Shown: positions 34,143 through 41,250 of the stretch, one piece after another
Layout of the letters: each line of letters opens with the position of its first letter
Position numbering within the stretch: position 1 is the stretch's first letter
Assembly (NCBI GenBank): GCA_003249935.1
Contig: QKHT01000093.1
Span: 1 to 41,250 of the forward strand
DNA length: 41,250 nt
Reading direction: 5' to 3'
From: Bacteroidota bacterium
Lineage (GTDB): Bacteria > Bacteroidota > Bacteroidia > Bacteroidales > UBA5342
Translations under genes and position numbers: made by a program
The notes under the pieces: generated by a model
The model's input: the letters and a program-made list of their open reading frames with translations, nothing else
What the model was told of the DNA's origin: nothing
Database searches by the model: none

Positions 34143-34174
34143 AAAAGGGATAATGTCATTAACTTATCCCTTTT
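34143..34174 (-). terminator. Terminator of the TPR-like lipoprotein gene
   Basis: AAAAGGGATAA (34143-34153) pairs with TTATCCCTTTT (34164-34174); on the minus strand a T-run follows. It lies only 15 nt ahead of the polymerase start, so it may limit expression of that gene. Confidence 0.75.
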
Positions 34175-34192
34175 GTATTTTGATATTAACTA

Positions 34193-35359
34193 TTAATACT
34201 TCCTGAGTGCGGTATACCGGTTGGTACTGTATTGCCTGTCGAGCCAGCCTGCTAATTGCGAATACACCTGATTGGCCAATTCTTCGAACAATGCATTTGG
34301 CGATGGGGCCGGAATCATTCGGCGGTTGCACATATCCAACTCCGGCTTGGTCAAAGCGCGTTCGTCGCCATTGAAATTACCCCAGACATATTGCCAGTTA
34401 TACTCTCCCGGAAAACGTTGCTGGTTCAGAACTAAATTATTTTTTACCGAAATAATGCGTGCATTCATTAAGCAGCGTGAAGCCAACGTAACTTTATTTT
34501 CTGTAATTTTAGCTTTAACCGTACCATAAACATTACGATTCGATCCATCAGGCATTTTAACTGTACCAACTACTACGCTATCGCGTTTAACTTCTCGAAT
34601 TACCGCTTCGGTATGAGTTTCACCAACAACAAAGTCATCAAAAACAATCTGAACAATTTCATCAGGCGACATCTTTGATTCTTTAATTTGCCGTGCTGTA
34701 TAAAATTTTACAAATTGCCGGCTGTATTTGCTGTTTAAATACGAAAACACTTTGGTTTGAAAAAAATCGGCTGAGATACGGTAAGATGATGGCGAAACCG
34801 GTACCGATTCCACTTCTACGTTTAATGTACCAATTTCTTGTGCATTCTTTATTAAAATATGAGCATCCTTGTACATAGGCACTATCGAGAGTGTTTTTTC
34901 AAAGAAAAAATAAGCTTCCCTTGCATCATACATATCGCCGGTTTTTAACTTTGCAATGCCGGCAACATAATTTTCATTGGCAGCACGAGGCTTAAGTTCG
35001 GCAACTGCATTGTTGTAATACAATATTTCGGGAACTAACCCCTCGGCAGCAGGACAGCGATCTACCTCGTCGGCCAATTTTTGAAGATTGCTATAATGGT
35101 TTAAAGCATTGGTTGCGGCAAATGCACCACCAGCATTCAGTTCACTTTCGGCCTTACGGCTATAATACTGTATTGCCATCGGATAGCTTTTGCGAAACAC
35201 TGCTTTGGCTTTTTTAGAGTCTGGATTTGATCTTAACCGATCGAGTGACTGAAGTGTTGCATTATAATAATCACCTGTGCGTAAGGCCTTTTCACCGGTA
35301 CTACACGAAATGCATATTACAATTAAAGCAACAAATGAAATGAATGATTTTAATCTCAT
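34193..35359 (-). CDS. TPR-like lipoprotein, unknown function
   Basis: A 388-residue protein with a lipoprotein signal (MRLKSFISFVALIVICISCS, lipid on C19). The first half is helical and TPR-like (TGDYYNATLQSLDRLRSNPDS, FFFEKTLSIVPMYKDAHILIKNA), suggesting protein-protein contacts. The second half is beta-rich (VVGTVKMPDGSNRNVYGTVKAKIT) and ends in a helical tail (FEELANQVYSQLAGWLDRQY). I recognise the overall pattern from Bacteroidota genomes but no named family. It probably sits on the periplasmic face of the outer membrane. It has its own terminator. Confidence 0.75.
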   Translation of the reverse strand: MRLKSFISFVALIVICISCSTGEKALRTGDYYNATLQSLDRLRSNPDSKKAKAVFRKSYPMAIQYYSRKAESELNAGGAFAATNALNHYSNLQKLADEVDRCPAAEGLVPEILYYNNAVAELKPRAANENYVAGIAKLKTGDMYDAREAYFFFEKTLSIVPMYKDAHILIKNAQEIGTLNVEVESVPVSPSSYRISADFFQTKVFSYLNSKYSRQFVKFYTARQIKESKMSPDEIVQIVFDDFVVGETHTEAVIREVKRDSVVVGTVKMPDGSNRNVYGTVKAKITENKVTLASRCLMNARIISVKNNLVLNQQRFPGEYNWQYVWGNFNGDERALTKPELDMCNRRMIPAPSPNALFEELANQVYSQLAGWLDRQYSTNRYTALRKY

Positions 35360-35407
35360 AACTATTTTTTGCCGAAAATATGGTAAAAAAATTAAACAAA
35401 AAAACTT

Positions 35408-35650
35408 TTAATCTACTCGTTTTTCGGATTCAATAAAATCTTTGCAAATGATTGTTGCACGGTCTAAATCGTGCGCCAACACAAATAAATCAATTTCTTC
35501 GGCAATTCCATCAACAAATCCGGCATGTAATCCTTCATTGAACCGATCGCGCATCATTACTTCAATATTATTTAACTCTAAAATTCCCTTCAACGCTTCT
35601 ACTTCAAAACGTGTACCCGAGAAAAGACAGTTCATTGCATCTTGTGTCAT
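35408..35650 (-). CDS. DUF2007-family small protein
   Basis: An 80-residue soluble protein of the DUF2007 ('putative signal-transducing protein') family: an N-terminal SGTRFEVEALKGILELNNIEVMMRD segment, then ELDLFVLAHDLDRATIICKDF-type ending. The fold is a small ferredoxin-like alpha/beta domain. The family's role is not established. It lies 48 nt upstream of the lipoprotein gene on the same strand and might share its transcript. Confidence 0.8.
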   Translation of the reverse strand: MTQDAMNCLFSGTRFEVEALKGILELNNIEVMMRDRFNEGLHAGFVDGIAEEIDLFVLAHDLDRATIICKDFIESEKRVD

Positions 35651-35709
35651 CGTTTTTTTTGTTTAAATATAATAAATGTTAATGAGAATAGAAAGCATTA
35701 ACCAAACAT

Positions 35710-35741
35710 TTTGTTCAAAACTAAAAAATCCCCCATATTTG
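35710..35741 (+). promoter_or_regulatory. Promoter for the LysE-family gene
   Basis: TTTG (35710-35713), a 20-nt spacer and CATATTTG (35734-35741, one mismatch). The ATG is only 4 nt after the box, so the mRNA would be leaderless or nearly so. Confidence 0.5.
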
Positions 35742-35745
35742 CAAC

Positions 35746-36405
35746 ATGATAGGTATTGATCCAATAAAAGGTTTAATTGTCGGTATTATCTCATCAATTC
35801 CCCTGGGCCCCATTGGTGTGTTGGTAATTCAGAAAACACTTTCGAAAGGACGTTGGTCTGGTCTTGTTTCGGGATTAGGTGCTTCGTTTTCCGACACTAT
35901 TTACGCAATAATTGCAGGGTTTAGCCTTTCGTATGTTATTGATTTTGTAAGAGCACAGCAATCGTACATACAGTTTATTGGTGGATTAATTCTGATGTTT
36001 TTCGGCATTTCGCTGGTAAGGGTTAATCCTGTAAAAGAGCTCCGCCAGCAGTTTCAGAATAAGAAAAAAACAAAGTTACTTCAGGATTTTATCACTTCAT
36101 TTATCATTACATTATCCAATCCGCTTATTATATTCATGTTGTTAGGGATTTTCGCTGGCTTGAATATATTTTCAGATCCAAATGTGGTTAAAAATTCCGT
36201 AATTATTCTTGGGTTCTTTTGTGGTTCGGTAATTTGGTGGTTTACGCTAAGTACGGTTGTTAATCTGTTTCGCAACAAAATAAACCTACGCAGACTTATT
36301 GTTATAAACAGGGTAACCGGTATTATGATCTTAATTCTGGCTTTTGCCAGTGCATCGTCGGCAGTATATGCCTGGTTAACGGGTTCAGCATTTAGTTTCT
36401 TTTAG
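35746..36405 (+). CDS. LysE/RhtB-family amino-acid exporter
   Basis: A 219-residue inner-membrane protein with six helices. The LysE/RhtB family signature is visible: GIISSIPLGPIGVLVIQKTLSKGRWSGL near the N-terminus, SGLGASFSDTIYAIIAGF, and the middle motif FITLSNPLIIFMLLG. Members export amino acids such as lysine, threonine or homoserine lactone-like compounds. Substrate unknown. The start is the only sensible ATG; a promoter box lies immediately upstream. It is convergent with xerD, 8 nt apart, without a visible terminator. Confidence 0.87.
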   Translation: MIGIDPIKGLIVGIISSIPLGPIGVLVIQKTLSKGRWSGLVSGLGASFSDTIYAIIAGFSLSYVIDFVRAQQSYIQFIGGLILMFFGISLVRVNPVKELRQQFQNKKKTKLLQDFITSFIITLSNPLIIFMLLGIFAGLNIFSDPNVVKNSVIILGFFCGSVIWWFTLSTVVNLFRNKINLRRLIVINRVTGIMILILAFASASSAVYAWLTGSAFSFF

Positions 36406-36413
36406 CCTCTTTT

Positions 36414-37334
36414 TTAACTTCTGGGATGAAACCTCATAATAGTATCGCGAAGTAAATCTTTATCGAGGTGGGTATAAATTTCGGTCGTAAGTATCGATGA
36501 ATGGCCCAGCATATCTTGTATAACTCTTAAATTTGCACCTCCTTCGAGTAAATGTGTGGCAAACGAATGTCTGAATGTATGGGGACTTACATCTTTTTTT
36601 ATACCAGCTAAGCTGGCCAGATTTTTAACAATAGTAAAAATCATTACCCGTGTAAGCATGGCACCATTTCGGTTCAAAAATAAAACATCTTCGTGGCCTC
36701 GCACAATATCGAGTTTGTACCGCCAGTTTTGCAAATAATCGTCTATTTCTTTCAGAGCCCGACCACCAATTGGCACAAGTCGTTCTTTATCTCCTTTTCC
36801 CCGAACCTTAATAAAGCCCTCTTTGGAAAATATATCTGATATTTTTAACGACGTTAATTCCGAAACGCGTAATCCGCAGCTATACAAAGTTTCTAAAATT
36901 GCCCTGTTTCTCTGCCCCTCAGGCTTAGATAAATCTATGGCATCAATCATGGCATCAATCTCTTCTATCGCTAATATTTCGGGTAACTTTCGTCCGATTT
37001 TGGGACCTTCAATCTTGTCGGTAGGATCATCCTCAATTTTGTCCTCTACAATCAGAAATTTGTAATACGATTTAATTCCCGAAAGAATTCGCGCCTGAGA
37101 TCGGGGAGCAATACCCAAATCATACAAAATAGCCATAAAATTCTGAAAATCGCTAAATGTTAAATCAGTAAGTGTTTTATTCTGTTCCTCACTGAATAAT
37201 ATCAACTTATACAAATCGTTTTCATATGCTTCTATGGTATTATCGCTTAAACCCTTTTCGAGTTTTAAAAACAAAAAATAATCCTTTACCAACTGCGCCT
37301 GCTCTTCCATTGTTATTGTATCCAACTTTGACAA
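36414..37334 (-). CDS. xerD: Tyrosine recombinase XerD/XerC type
   Basis: A 306-residue site-specific recombinase that resolves chromosome dimers at dif with a partner Xer protein. The N-terminal core-binding domain (about 10-105: LEKGLSDNTIEAYENDL, RILSGIKSYYKFLI) and the catalytic domain are complete. The catalytic set is R156 (SCGLRVSEL), K180 (GKGDKERLVPIG), H252 and R255 (PHTFRHSFATHLL), H278 (LGHSS) and the nucleophile Y287 (TEIYTHL). Length and sequence fit chromosomal XerD rather than an integrase. An ATG eight codons downstream is an alternative start. It is divergent from aroQ. Confidence 0.9.
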   Translation of the reverse strand: MSKLDTITMEEQAQLVKDYFLFLKLEKGLSDNTIEAYENDLYKLILFSEEQNKTLTDLTFSDFQNFMAILYDLGIAPRSQARILSGIKSYYKFLIVEDKIEDDPTDKIEGPKIGRKLPEILAIEEIDAMIDAIDLSKPEGQRNRAILETLYSCGLRVSELTSLKISDIFSKEGFIKVRGKGDKERLVPIGGRALKEIDDYLQNWRYKLDIVRGHEDVLFLNRNGAMLTRVMIFTIVKNLASLAGIKKDVSPHTFRHSFATHLLEGGANLRVIQDMLGHSSILTTEIYTHLDKDLLRDTIMRFHPRS

Positions 37335-37429
37335 AGCTATTGTTTTTTTACTAATTGTAAAAGCTTTTATTCATATGGTTACGATTAGAAATAAATAACA
37401 CCTAAAAACTTTCGAATAAAAAACAACAA

Positions 37430-37442
37430 TGGTTTTAAACCA
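37430..37442. promoter_or_regulatory. Palindrome TGGTTTTAAACCA upstream of aroQ
   Basis: A perfect 13-mer palindrome lies 8 nt ahead of the aroQ -7 box, where the -33 region would be, so a bound regulator could block or replace -33 recognition. Both xerD and aroQ start within 110 nt. Confidence 0.35.
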
Positions 37443-37450
37443 AAAATGTT

Positions 37451-37458
37451 TAACTTTG
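37451..37458 (+). promoter_or_regulatory. -7 element of the aroQ promoter
   Basis: Exact TAACTTTG, with the aroQ ATG 19 nt downstream. No TTTG occurs at the normal -33 distance; that space is taken by the palindrome. Confidence 0.5.
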
Positions 37459-37477
37459 TGCACGAAAACGGATAAGA

Positions 37478-37903
37478 ATGAAGATTGTAGTTATTAATGG
37501 TCCCAATTTAAATTTACTGGGTACCCGTGAGCGTTCGATTTATGGCGATACCTCATTCGAAAGTTATTACAGAAAATTGTGTAATCAATTTGAATCGGTT
37601 GAATTCAGCTATTTTCAATCGAACCACGAAGGCGATTTAATTGACAAAATTCATGAAACCGGTTTCAGCGCCGATGGGATTATACTCAACGCAGGCGCAT
37701 ATACACACACTTCTATTGCTTTGCACGATGCCATTGCAGCGATTACCACACCAGTAATTGAGGTTCATATCAGCAATATACACAGCAGGGAATCATTCAG
37801 GCAACATTCGGCCATAGCACCTAAATGCAAAGGAAGTATTGCAGGCTTTGGTTTGGATTCCTATCGGCTTGCGGTAGAAGCATTTCTATTAATCGGAAAA
37901 TAA
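37478..37903 (+). CDS. aroQ: 3-Dehydroquinate dehydratase, type II
   Basis: A 141-residue enzyme of the shikimate pathway that dehydrates 3-dehydroquinate to 3-dehydroshikimate. The type II pattern is complete: VINGPNLNLLGTRERSIYGD with R17 and catalytic Y22, FQSNHEGDLIDKIH, ILNAGAYTHTSIALHDAI and VIEVHISNIHSRESFRQHS with the catalytic His. Length matches the dodecameric family. It supplies aromatic amino-acid synthesis, as does trpB elsewhere in the window. It is probably a single-gene transcript; pyk begins 92 nt later. Confidence 0.95.
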   Translation: MKIVVINGPNLNLLGTRERSIYGDTSFESYYRKLCNQFESVEFSYFQSNHEGDLIDKIHETGFSADGIILNAGAYTHTSIALHDAIAAITTPVIEVHISNIHSRESFRQHSAIAPKCKGSIAGFGLDSYRLAVEAFLLIGK

Positions 37904-37942
37904 TCAAAATAAAAGATTCGTTTTTCGAAAGCTAACCATATC

Positions 37943-37968
37943 GTTTCCTAAAAATCCCCAAAGGAAAC
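37943..37968 (+). promoter_or_regulatory. Hairpin upstream of pyk
   Basis: GTTTCCT (37943-37949) can pair with AGGAAAC (37962-37968) around a 12-nt loop, 27 nt before the pyk start. There is no T-run, so it is not a clear terminator; it may be a leader structure or chance. Confidence 0.25.
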
Positions 37969-37995
37969 AGAATATTATAAACTAACATATTACGC

Positions 37996-39417
37996 ATGAA
38001 GCATACTAAAATTGTAGCCACGCTTTCGGATAAAAACCTTTCTGAAGCGTTTGTTAAGGACTTATTCGATGCCGGAATGAATGTTGTACGATTAAATACG
38101 GCCCACCTTAATGAGAGTGGATTATTAAAGATTGTTAATACTGTGCGTGCCGTTTCGGACAAAATTGCTCTTTTGATGGATACCAAAGGTCCCGAAATAA
38201 GAAGCACAATAGCCGACAATCCGGTTCAGCTAAAAATTGGGCAAATTATTGATGTTATTGCCGATCCAACAGTAAAAACCGATTCTACAAAAATTGGTAT
38301 TGCATATGCTAATTTTGCAAACGATGTTCCTGTAGGTTGCCACATTATGATTGATGATGGTGAAATAGAGATGATTGTAAAATCGAAGAGCGGGAATACA
38401 CTGACCTGCGAAGTGATGAATGATGGTGAAATGGGTAGTCGCAAAAGCATTAATGTACCGGGAGTTCGCATCAACTTACCATCTCTTACACAAAAGGATC
38501 GTGAAAACGTTTTATTAGCAATAAAATACAACCTCGACTTTATAGCACATTCTTTTGTTCGTTCGGCTCAGGATGTAAAAGATATTCAAGATATTCTGGA
38601 CCAACACAATAGTGAAATTAAAATTATTGCTAAAATAGAAAACCACGAAGGAGTAGAGAATATTGACGAAATTCTTAAAGCCGTTTATGGGATAATGGTT
38701 GCCCGGGGCGATTTGGCCATCGAAATTGGTCAGGAAAAAATTCCCGGAGTGCAACGCGATTTAATACGTAAATGTGTTTTAGCCAAAAAACCGGTTATTG
38801 TTGCAACACAAATGCTTCACAGCATGATAAAAGCCCCCCGCCCCACACGTGCCGAAGTTACAGACATTGCGAATGCCATTTATTATCGTACCGATGCACT
38901 TATGCTTAGTGGCGAAACGGCGTATGGTGCCTATCCGGTAGAATCGGTTAAAACAATGTCGGCTATTGCCAGAGAGGCCGAACTCACGAAATTAACAGCA
39001 AACGACATTCGTATACCTTATGACGACGATGACATAAATCCCACCGCATTCTTGTCGAAACAAGCGGTTAAAGCAGGTCAAAAACTTGCTACTAAAGCAA
39101 TTTTAACAGATAGTTACACTGGAGAAACGGCACGCAATCTTGCAGCATTCAGAGGCAAAAATCCGGTTTTTGCCCAGTGCTACAAAGAACGTACCATGCG
39201 TGAACTTTCTCTCTCTTATGGGGTATTCCCAACATACTTACCCGTAGAAAAAAATGACACCAATGATTATATTCGTCATTTAATTGACCAATTGTACGAA
39301 AGTAATTTGGTTGAACCTAAAGATTTGGTGGCCTATCTTGGTGGAAGCTTTGGTGTTGGAAATGGCACCACGTTCCTCGAAATTTGTGAAATTGGCAAAT
39401 TGCATGATAAACATTAA
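37996..39417 (+). CDS. pyk: Pyruvate kinase
   Basis: A 473-residue glycolytic enzyme making ATP and pyruvate from phosphoenolpyruvate and ADP. Visible elements are TKIVATLSDK, GMNVVRLNTAH, MDTKGPEIRS, the B-domain (residues about 75-165), LTQKDRENVLLAIKYNLDFIAHSFVRSAQD, IIAKIENHEGVENIDEIL with the catalytic Lys and Mg-binding Glu, VARGDLAIEIG, KPVIVATQMLHSM and the DALMLSGETAYGAYP motif. The C-terminal regulatory domain is shorter than in many homologues but present (ATKAILTDSYTGETARNLAAF). It has its own strong terminator. Confidence 0.95.
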   Translation: MKHTKIVATLSDKNLSEAFVKDLFDAGMNVVRLNTAHLNESGLLKIVNTVRAVSDKIALLMDTKGPEIRSTIADNPVQLKIGQIIDVIADPTVKTDSTKIGIAYANFANDVPVGCHIMIDDGEIEMIVKSKSGNTLTCEVMNDGEMGSRKSINVPGVRINLPSLTQKDRENVLLAIKYNLDFIAHSFVRSAQDVKDIQDILDQHNSEIKIIAKIENHEGVENIDEILKAVYGIMVARGDLAIEIGQEKIPGVQRDLIRKCVLAKKPVIVATQMLHSMIKAPRPTRAEVTDIANAIYYRTDALMLSGETAYGAYPVESVKTMSAIAREAELTKLTANDIRIPYDDDDINPTAFLSKQAVKAGQKLATKAILTDSYTGETARNLAAFRGKNPVFAQCYKERTMRELSLSYGVFPTYLPVEKNDTNDYIRHLIDQLYESNLVEPKDLVAYLGGSFGVGNGTTFLEICEIGKLHDKH

Positions 39418-39436
39418 TAATTTATTATAACTTAAT

Positions 39437-39471
39437 AAAGAAGGCGGTTTTTTAAACAAACCGCCTTCTTT
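39437..39471 (+). terminator. Terminator of pyk
   Basis: AAAGAAGGCGGTTT (39437-39450) and AAACCGCCTTCTTT (39458-39471) form a 14-bp perfect stem with a 7-nt loop. Confidence 0.88.
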
Positions 39472-39498
39472 AAGGTTATTAGTACAGATTTATATTTA

Positions 39499-40581
39499 AT
39501 GTTTTCATTTCTCAATACATACTATTTACTTCGAAAGCTGGTTCCGGGTCTTTTGCCTCTAGTTATATTAATTATCCTCGAAGGCACCTTTGGTATCGAA
39601 GTGGCCATGACACTTTCATTAACCTACGGGTTTTTATCACTTACCTATTTTTATCACCAGCAAGACAAAGTAGATATATTAATTTCGCTGAACCTGATAC
39701 TTATTGTTCTTTTTGGTGGAGCCGGTCTTTTGCTCGATACCAACGCATATAAATTATTCAGACCAGCATTGCTCGAAACAGCACTGTCGATAATTTTGGG
39801 TGTTGTGGCATATACCCGCTACAATATGCTTATGCTTATGTCGAAAAAGTATGTCAAAGGGATAGTGCTAACCGAAGGCCAACTCAAAATATTTAATAGT
39901 GCAATTAAAAATGTTTTATTCATTTTAATTTTTCACATTGCAGCCATATTGGTCTCTGCCATTTGGTTCGATTATACCGTATGGTTTTTTGTTGCCAGAA
40001 TTTTTGTTTTTGTACTTTTCTTGGGCTATTTTGGGTATGAAGCTTCCAAAATATTTTATTATAAAAAAGAGTCGAAACATGAAGAGTGGCTACCAATTGT
40101 TGATGAAAGTGGTGGTGTAAAGGGTAAAGTTGCCCGATCGTGTTGCCACAATGGCGAAAGAATTCTACACCCGGTAGTACATTTGCATATTTTAAGAGGT
40201 AATAGTATATTCTTGCAAAAAAGACCCATGAATAAAACGGTTCAACCAGGAAAATGGGATACTGCTGTTGGCGGACATCTTTCTTTTGGGGAGAACCTCG
40301 ATGATGGCCTTAGGCGCGAAACTTTCGAAGAAATCGGAATTACTGATTTTACCCCGCGGTTCATTCTGAAATATGTTTGGGAAACAGATGTTGAATCGGA
40401 ACTGGTTTACACTTTTGTAGCCAACTACGAAAAAGACATAAAGGTAAACCACAATGAGGTTGACGATGGTAAATTTTGGCCGGTTCAACAAATTAAAGAA
40501 AACATTGGGAAAAGCGTGTTTACGCCTAACTTCGAAAAAGAATTTGAATTTTTGTATCAGGTATATTTCAATAACAAATAA
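39499..40581 (+). CDS. Membrane protein fused to a Nudix hydrolase domain
   Basis: A 360-residue two-part protein. Residues 1-185 contain about six membrane helices whose pattern (LVPGLLPLVILIILEG, LILIVLFGGAGLLLD) recalls the YciB intracellular-septation family; this assignment is tentative. Residues 195-360 form a Nudix hydrolase with an intact box from G259: GHLSFGE, then RRETFEEIGI (G-x5-E-x7-RE-x2-EE-x-G-I, residues 259-281). The lead-in EEWLPIVDESGGVKGKVARS resembles IDI/YfcD-like Nudix proteins. Nudix enzymes cleave nucleoside diphosphate-linked compounds. The stop is directly followed by the ATG of the peroxidase gene, so the two are co-translated. No such fusion is standard for the YciB family. 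Confidence 0.82.
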   Translation: MFSFLNTYYLLRKLVPGLLPLVILIILEGTFGIEVAMTLSLTYGFLSLTYFYHQQDKVDILISLNLILIVLFGGAGLLLDTNAYKLFRPALLETALSIILGVVAYTRYNMLMLMSKKYVKGIVLTEGQLKIFNSAIKNVLFILIFHIAAILVSAIWFDYTVWFFVARIFVFVLFLGYFGYEASKIFYYKKESKHEEWLPIVDESGGVKGKVARSCCHNGERILHPVVHLHILRGNSIFLQKRPMNKTVQPGKWDTAVGGHLSFGENLDDGLRRETFEEIGITDFTPRFILKYVWETDVESELVYTFVANYEKDIKVNHNEVDDGKFWPVQQIKENIGKSVFTPNFEKEFEFLYQVYFNNK

Positions 40582-41064
40582 ATGGCAAATATCTACGACT
40601 ATTCGTTCACCGAAATATCGGGCAGGCAATGCAATCTGAGCGAATTCGAAGGAAAAGTTCTACTCATAGTAAACACAGCATCCAAATGTGGATTTACGCC
40701 TCAATACGCTCAACTACAGGCATTGCACGAAAAATATCATTCATCAGGATTAGAAATTATCGGCTTCCCCTGCAATCAGTTTGGTAGGCAAGAACCTGGC
40801 AGCAAAGATCAGATTTCAAAATTTTGCCGTATTAATTATGGGGTTACATTCAGGCTTTCTCAAAAAATATATGTCAATGGAAAGAAAACACATCCGCTTT
40901 TTGTATATCTTAAATCATCGTTAAAAGGTATATTCGGGAACAGCATTAAATGGAACTTTACGAAATTTCTTGTCGATAAACATGGCATTCCGGTTCAACG
41001 ACTTGGTTCTTACACATCACCGGACAAACTCATACCTTTAATTGAAAAACTATTGAATGATTAG
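40582..41064 (+). CDS. Glutathione peroxidase family protein (Cys type)
   Basis: A 160-residue thioredoxin-fold peroxidase. The active-site set is complete: C36 in NTASKCGFTPQY (Cys in place of selenocysteine), Q70 in FPCNQFGRQEPG, W124 and N125 in KWNFTKFLVDK. Bacterial Cys-type members usually use thioredoxin rather than glutathione as reductant and reduce H2O2 and lipid hydroperoxides. The ATG follows the Nudix-fusion stop without a gap, so the genes form a two-gene unit. No signal peptide, so it is cytoplasmic. Confidence 0.93.
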   Translation: MANIYDYSFTEISGRQCNLSEFEGKVLLIVNTASKCGFTPQYAQLQALHEKYHSSGLEIIGFPCNQFGRQEPGSKDQISKFCRINYGVTFRLSQKIYVNGKKTHPLFVYLKSSLKGIFGNSIKWNFTKFLVDKHGIPVQRLGSYTSPDKLIPLIEKLLND

Positions 41065-41149
41065 TTTTTCGCAGGCTTGCCAACCTATGATTTAATCCAA
41101 AATTGCATTAAAAATCTTCAGTATTTTTTCTCCAATTTCAAAAGATTGC

Positions 41150-41157
41150 TATATTTG
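41150..41157 (+). promoter_or_regulatory. -7 element of the tRNA-Gln promoter
   Basis: Exact TATATTTG, ending 17 nt before the first base of the tRNA; a good -33 TTTG is not visible. Confidence 0.5.
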
Positions 41158-41174
41158 CAATCTCAAATTAAAAC

Positions 41175-41245
41175 TGCCTCGTTGTGTAATGGTAGCACAG
41201 CAGATTCTGGTTCTGTTTGTCTGGGTTCGAGTCCTGGCGAGGCAA
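41175..41245 (+). tRNA. tRNA-Gln (anticodon CTG)
   Basis: Complete cloverleaf by eye: acceptor TGCCTCG with CGAGGCA; D-arm GTG/CAC with loop TAATGGTAG; anticodon stem GCAGA/TCTGT with loop TTCTGGT (anticodon CTG, codon CAG); T-arm with loop TTCGAGT; discriminator A. The U1-A72 pair is typical for glutamine tRNAs. No CCA is encoded. Confidence 0.9.
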
Positions 41246-41250
41246 CAAAA

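Noticed and set aside
36414-37334. Integrase of a mobile element
   Set aside because: Sequence and length fit chromosomal XerD; there are no phage or transfer genes nearby, and the tRNA-Gln is 4 kb away without an attachment duplication that I can see.

Overview
The window looks like chromosome of a Bacteroidota bacterium, probably Bacteroidales/Marinilabiliales-like. Supporting signs are near-absent Shine-Dalgarno sequences, several promoters matching the phylum's TTTG-N17-20-TAnnTTTG pattern, Bacteroidota-style porins and lipoproteins, and lineage-typical families (DUF2892, DUF2007, YceI, short DnaE). I see no rRNA, phage, insertion sequence or CRISPR array. One tRNA (Gln, anticodon CTG) lies at the right edge.

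Layout. 1-938 is the start of an outer-membrane porin gene that runs off the left edge. 1202-3532 holds small membrane proteins: a DUF454/YbaN protein, two tandem DUF2892 proteins and an LrgA/LrgB pair. 3511-7864 holds a 7TM-HD phosphodiesterase, a repeat-bearing intergenic region, an orphan trpB and ppnP. 7910-11414 is a minus-strand block: a SpoIIAA-like protein, an Rrf2 regulator with cysteine ligands, a YceI-like protein, a porin and a YceI protein. 11797-14339 holds a small membrane protein, a methyltransferase and a DbpA-like RNA helicase.

The centre, 14737-30206, is one long plus-strand operon and the most unusual part of the window. In order it encodes an ABC ATPase, a giant ABC-2 permease with a large extracytoplasmic region ending in a golvesin-C-like domain, a TolC-family outer-membrane channel, a lipoprotein membrane-fusion protein, an RND pump, a second RND pump fused in frame to a complete ABC ATPase domain (1556 residues), and a second ABC-2 permease. 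Gene junctions overlap by 4 nt or are separated by at most about 40 nt, and a strong terminator closes the operon. One adaptor and one outer-membrane channel thus appear to be shared by a paired RND pump and a paired ABC transporter whose ATPase is covalently part of the RND protein. This is my candidate for a previously undescribed system: a hybrid proton/ATP-powered envelope transporter.

30296-41245 is ordinary housekeeping and accessory sequence: a PAP2 phosphatase, a short DnaE-type polymerase, a TPR-like lipoprotein, DUF2007, LysE, XerD, AroQ, pyruvate kinase, a membrane-Nudix fusion, glutathione peroxidase and tRNA-Gln.

All family assignments come from reading motifs by eye. No database search was run.
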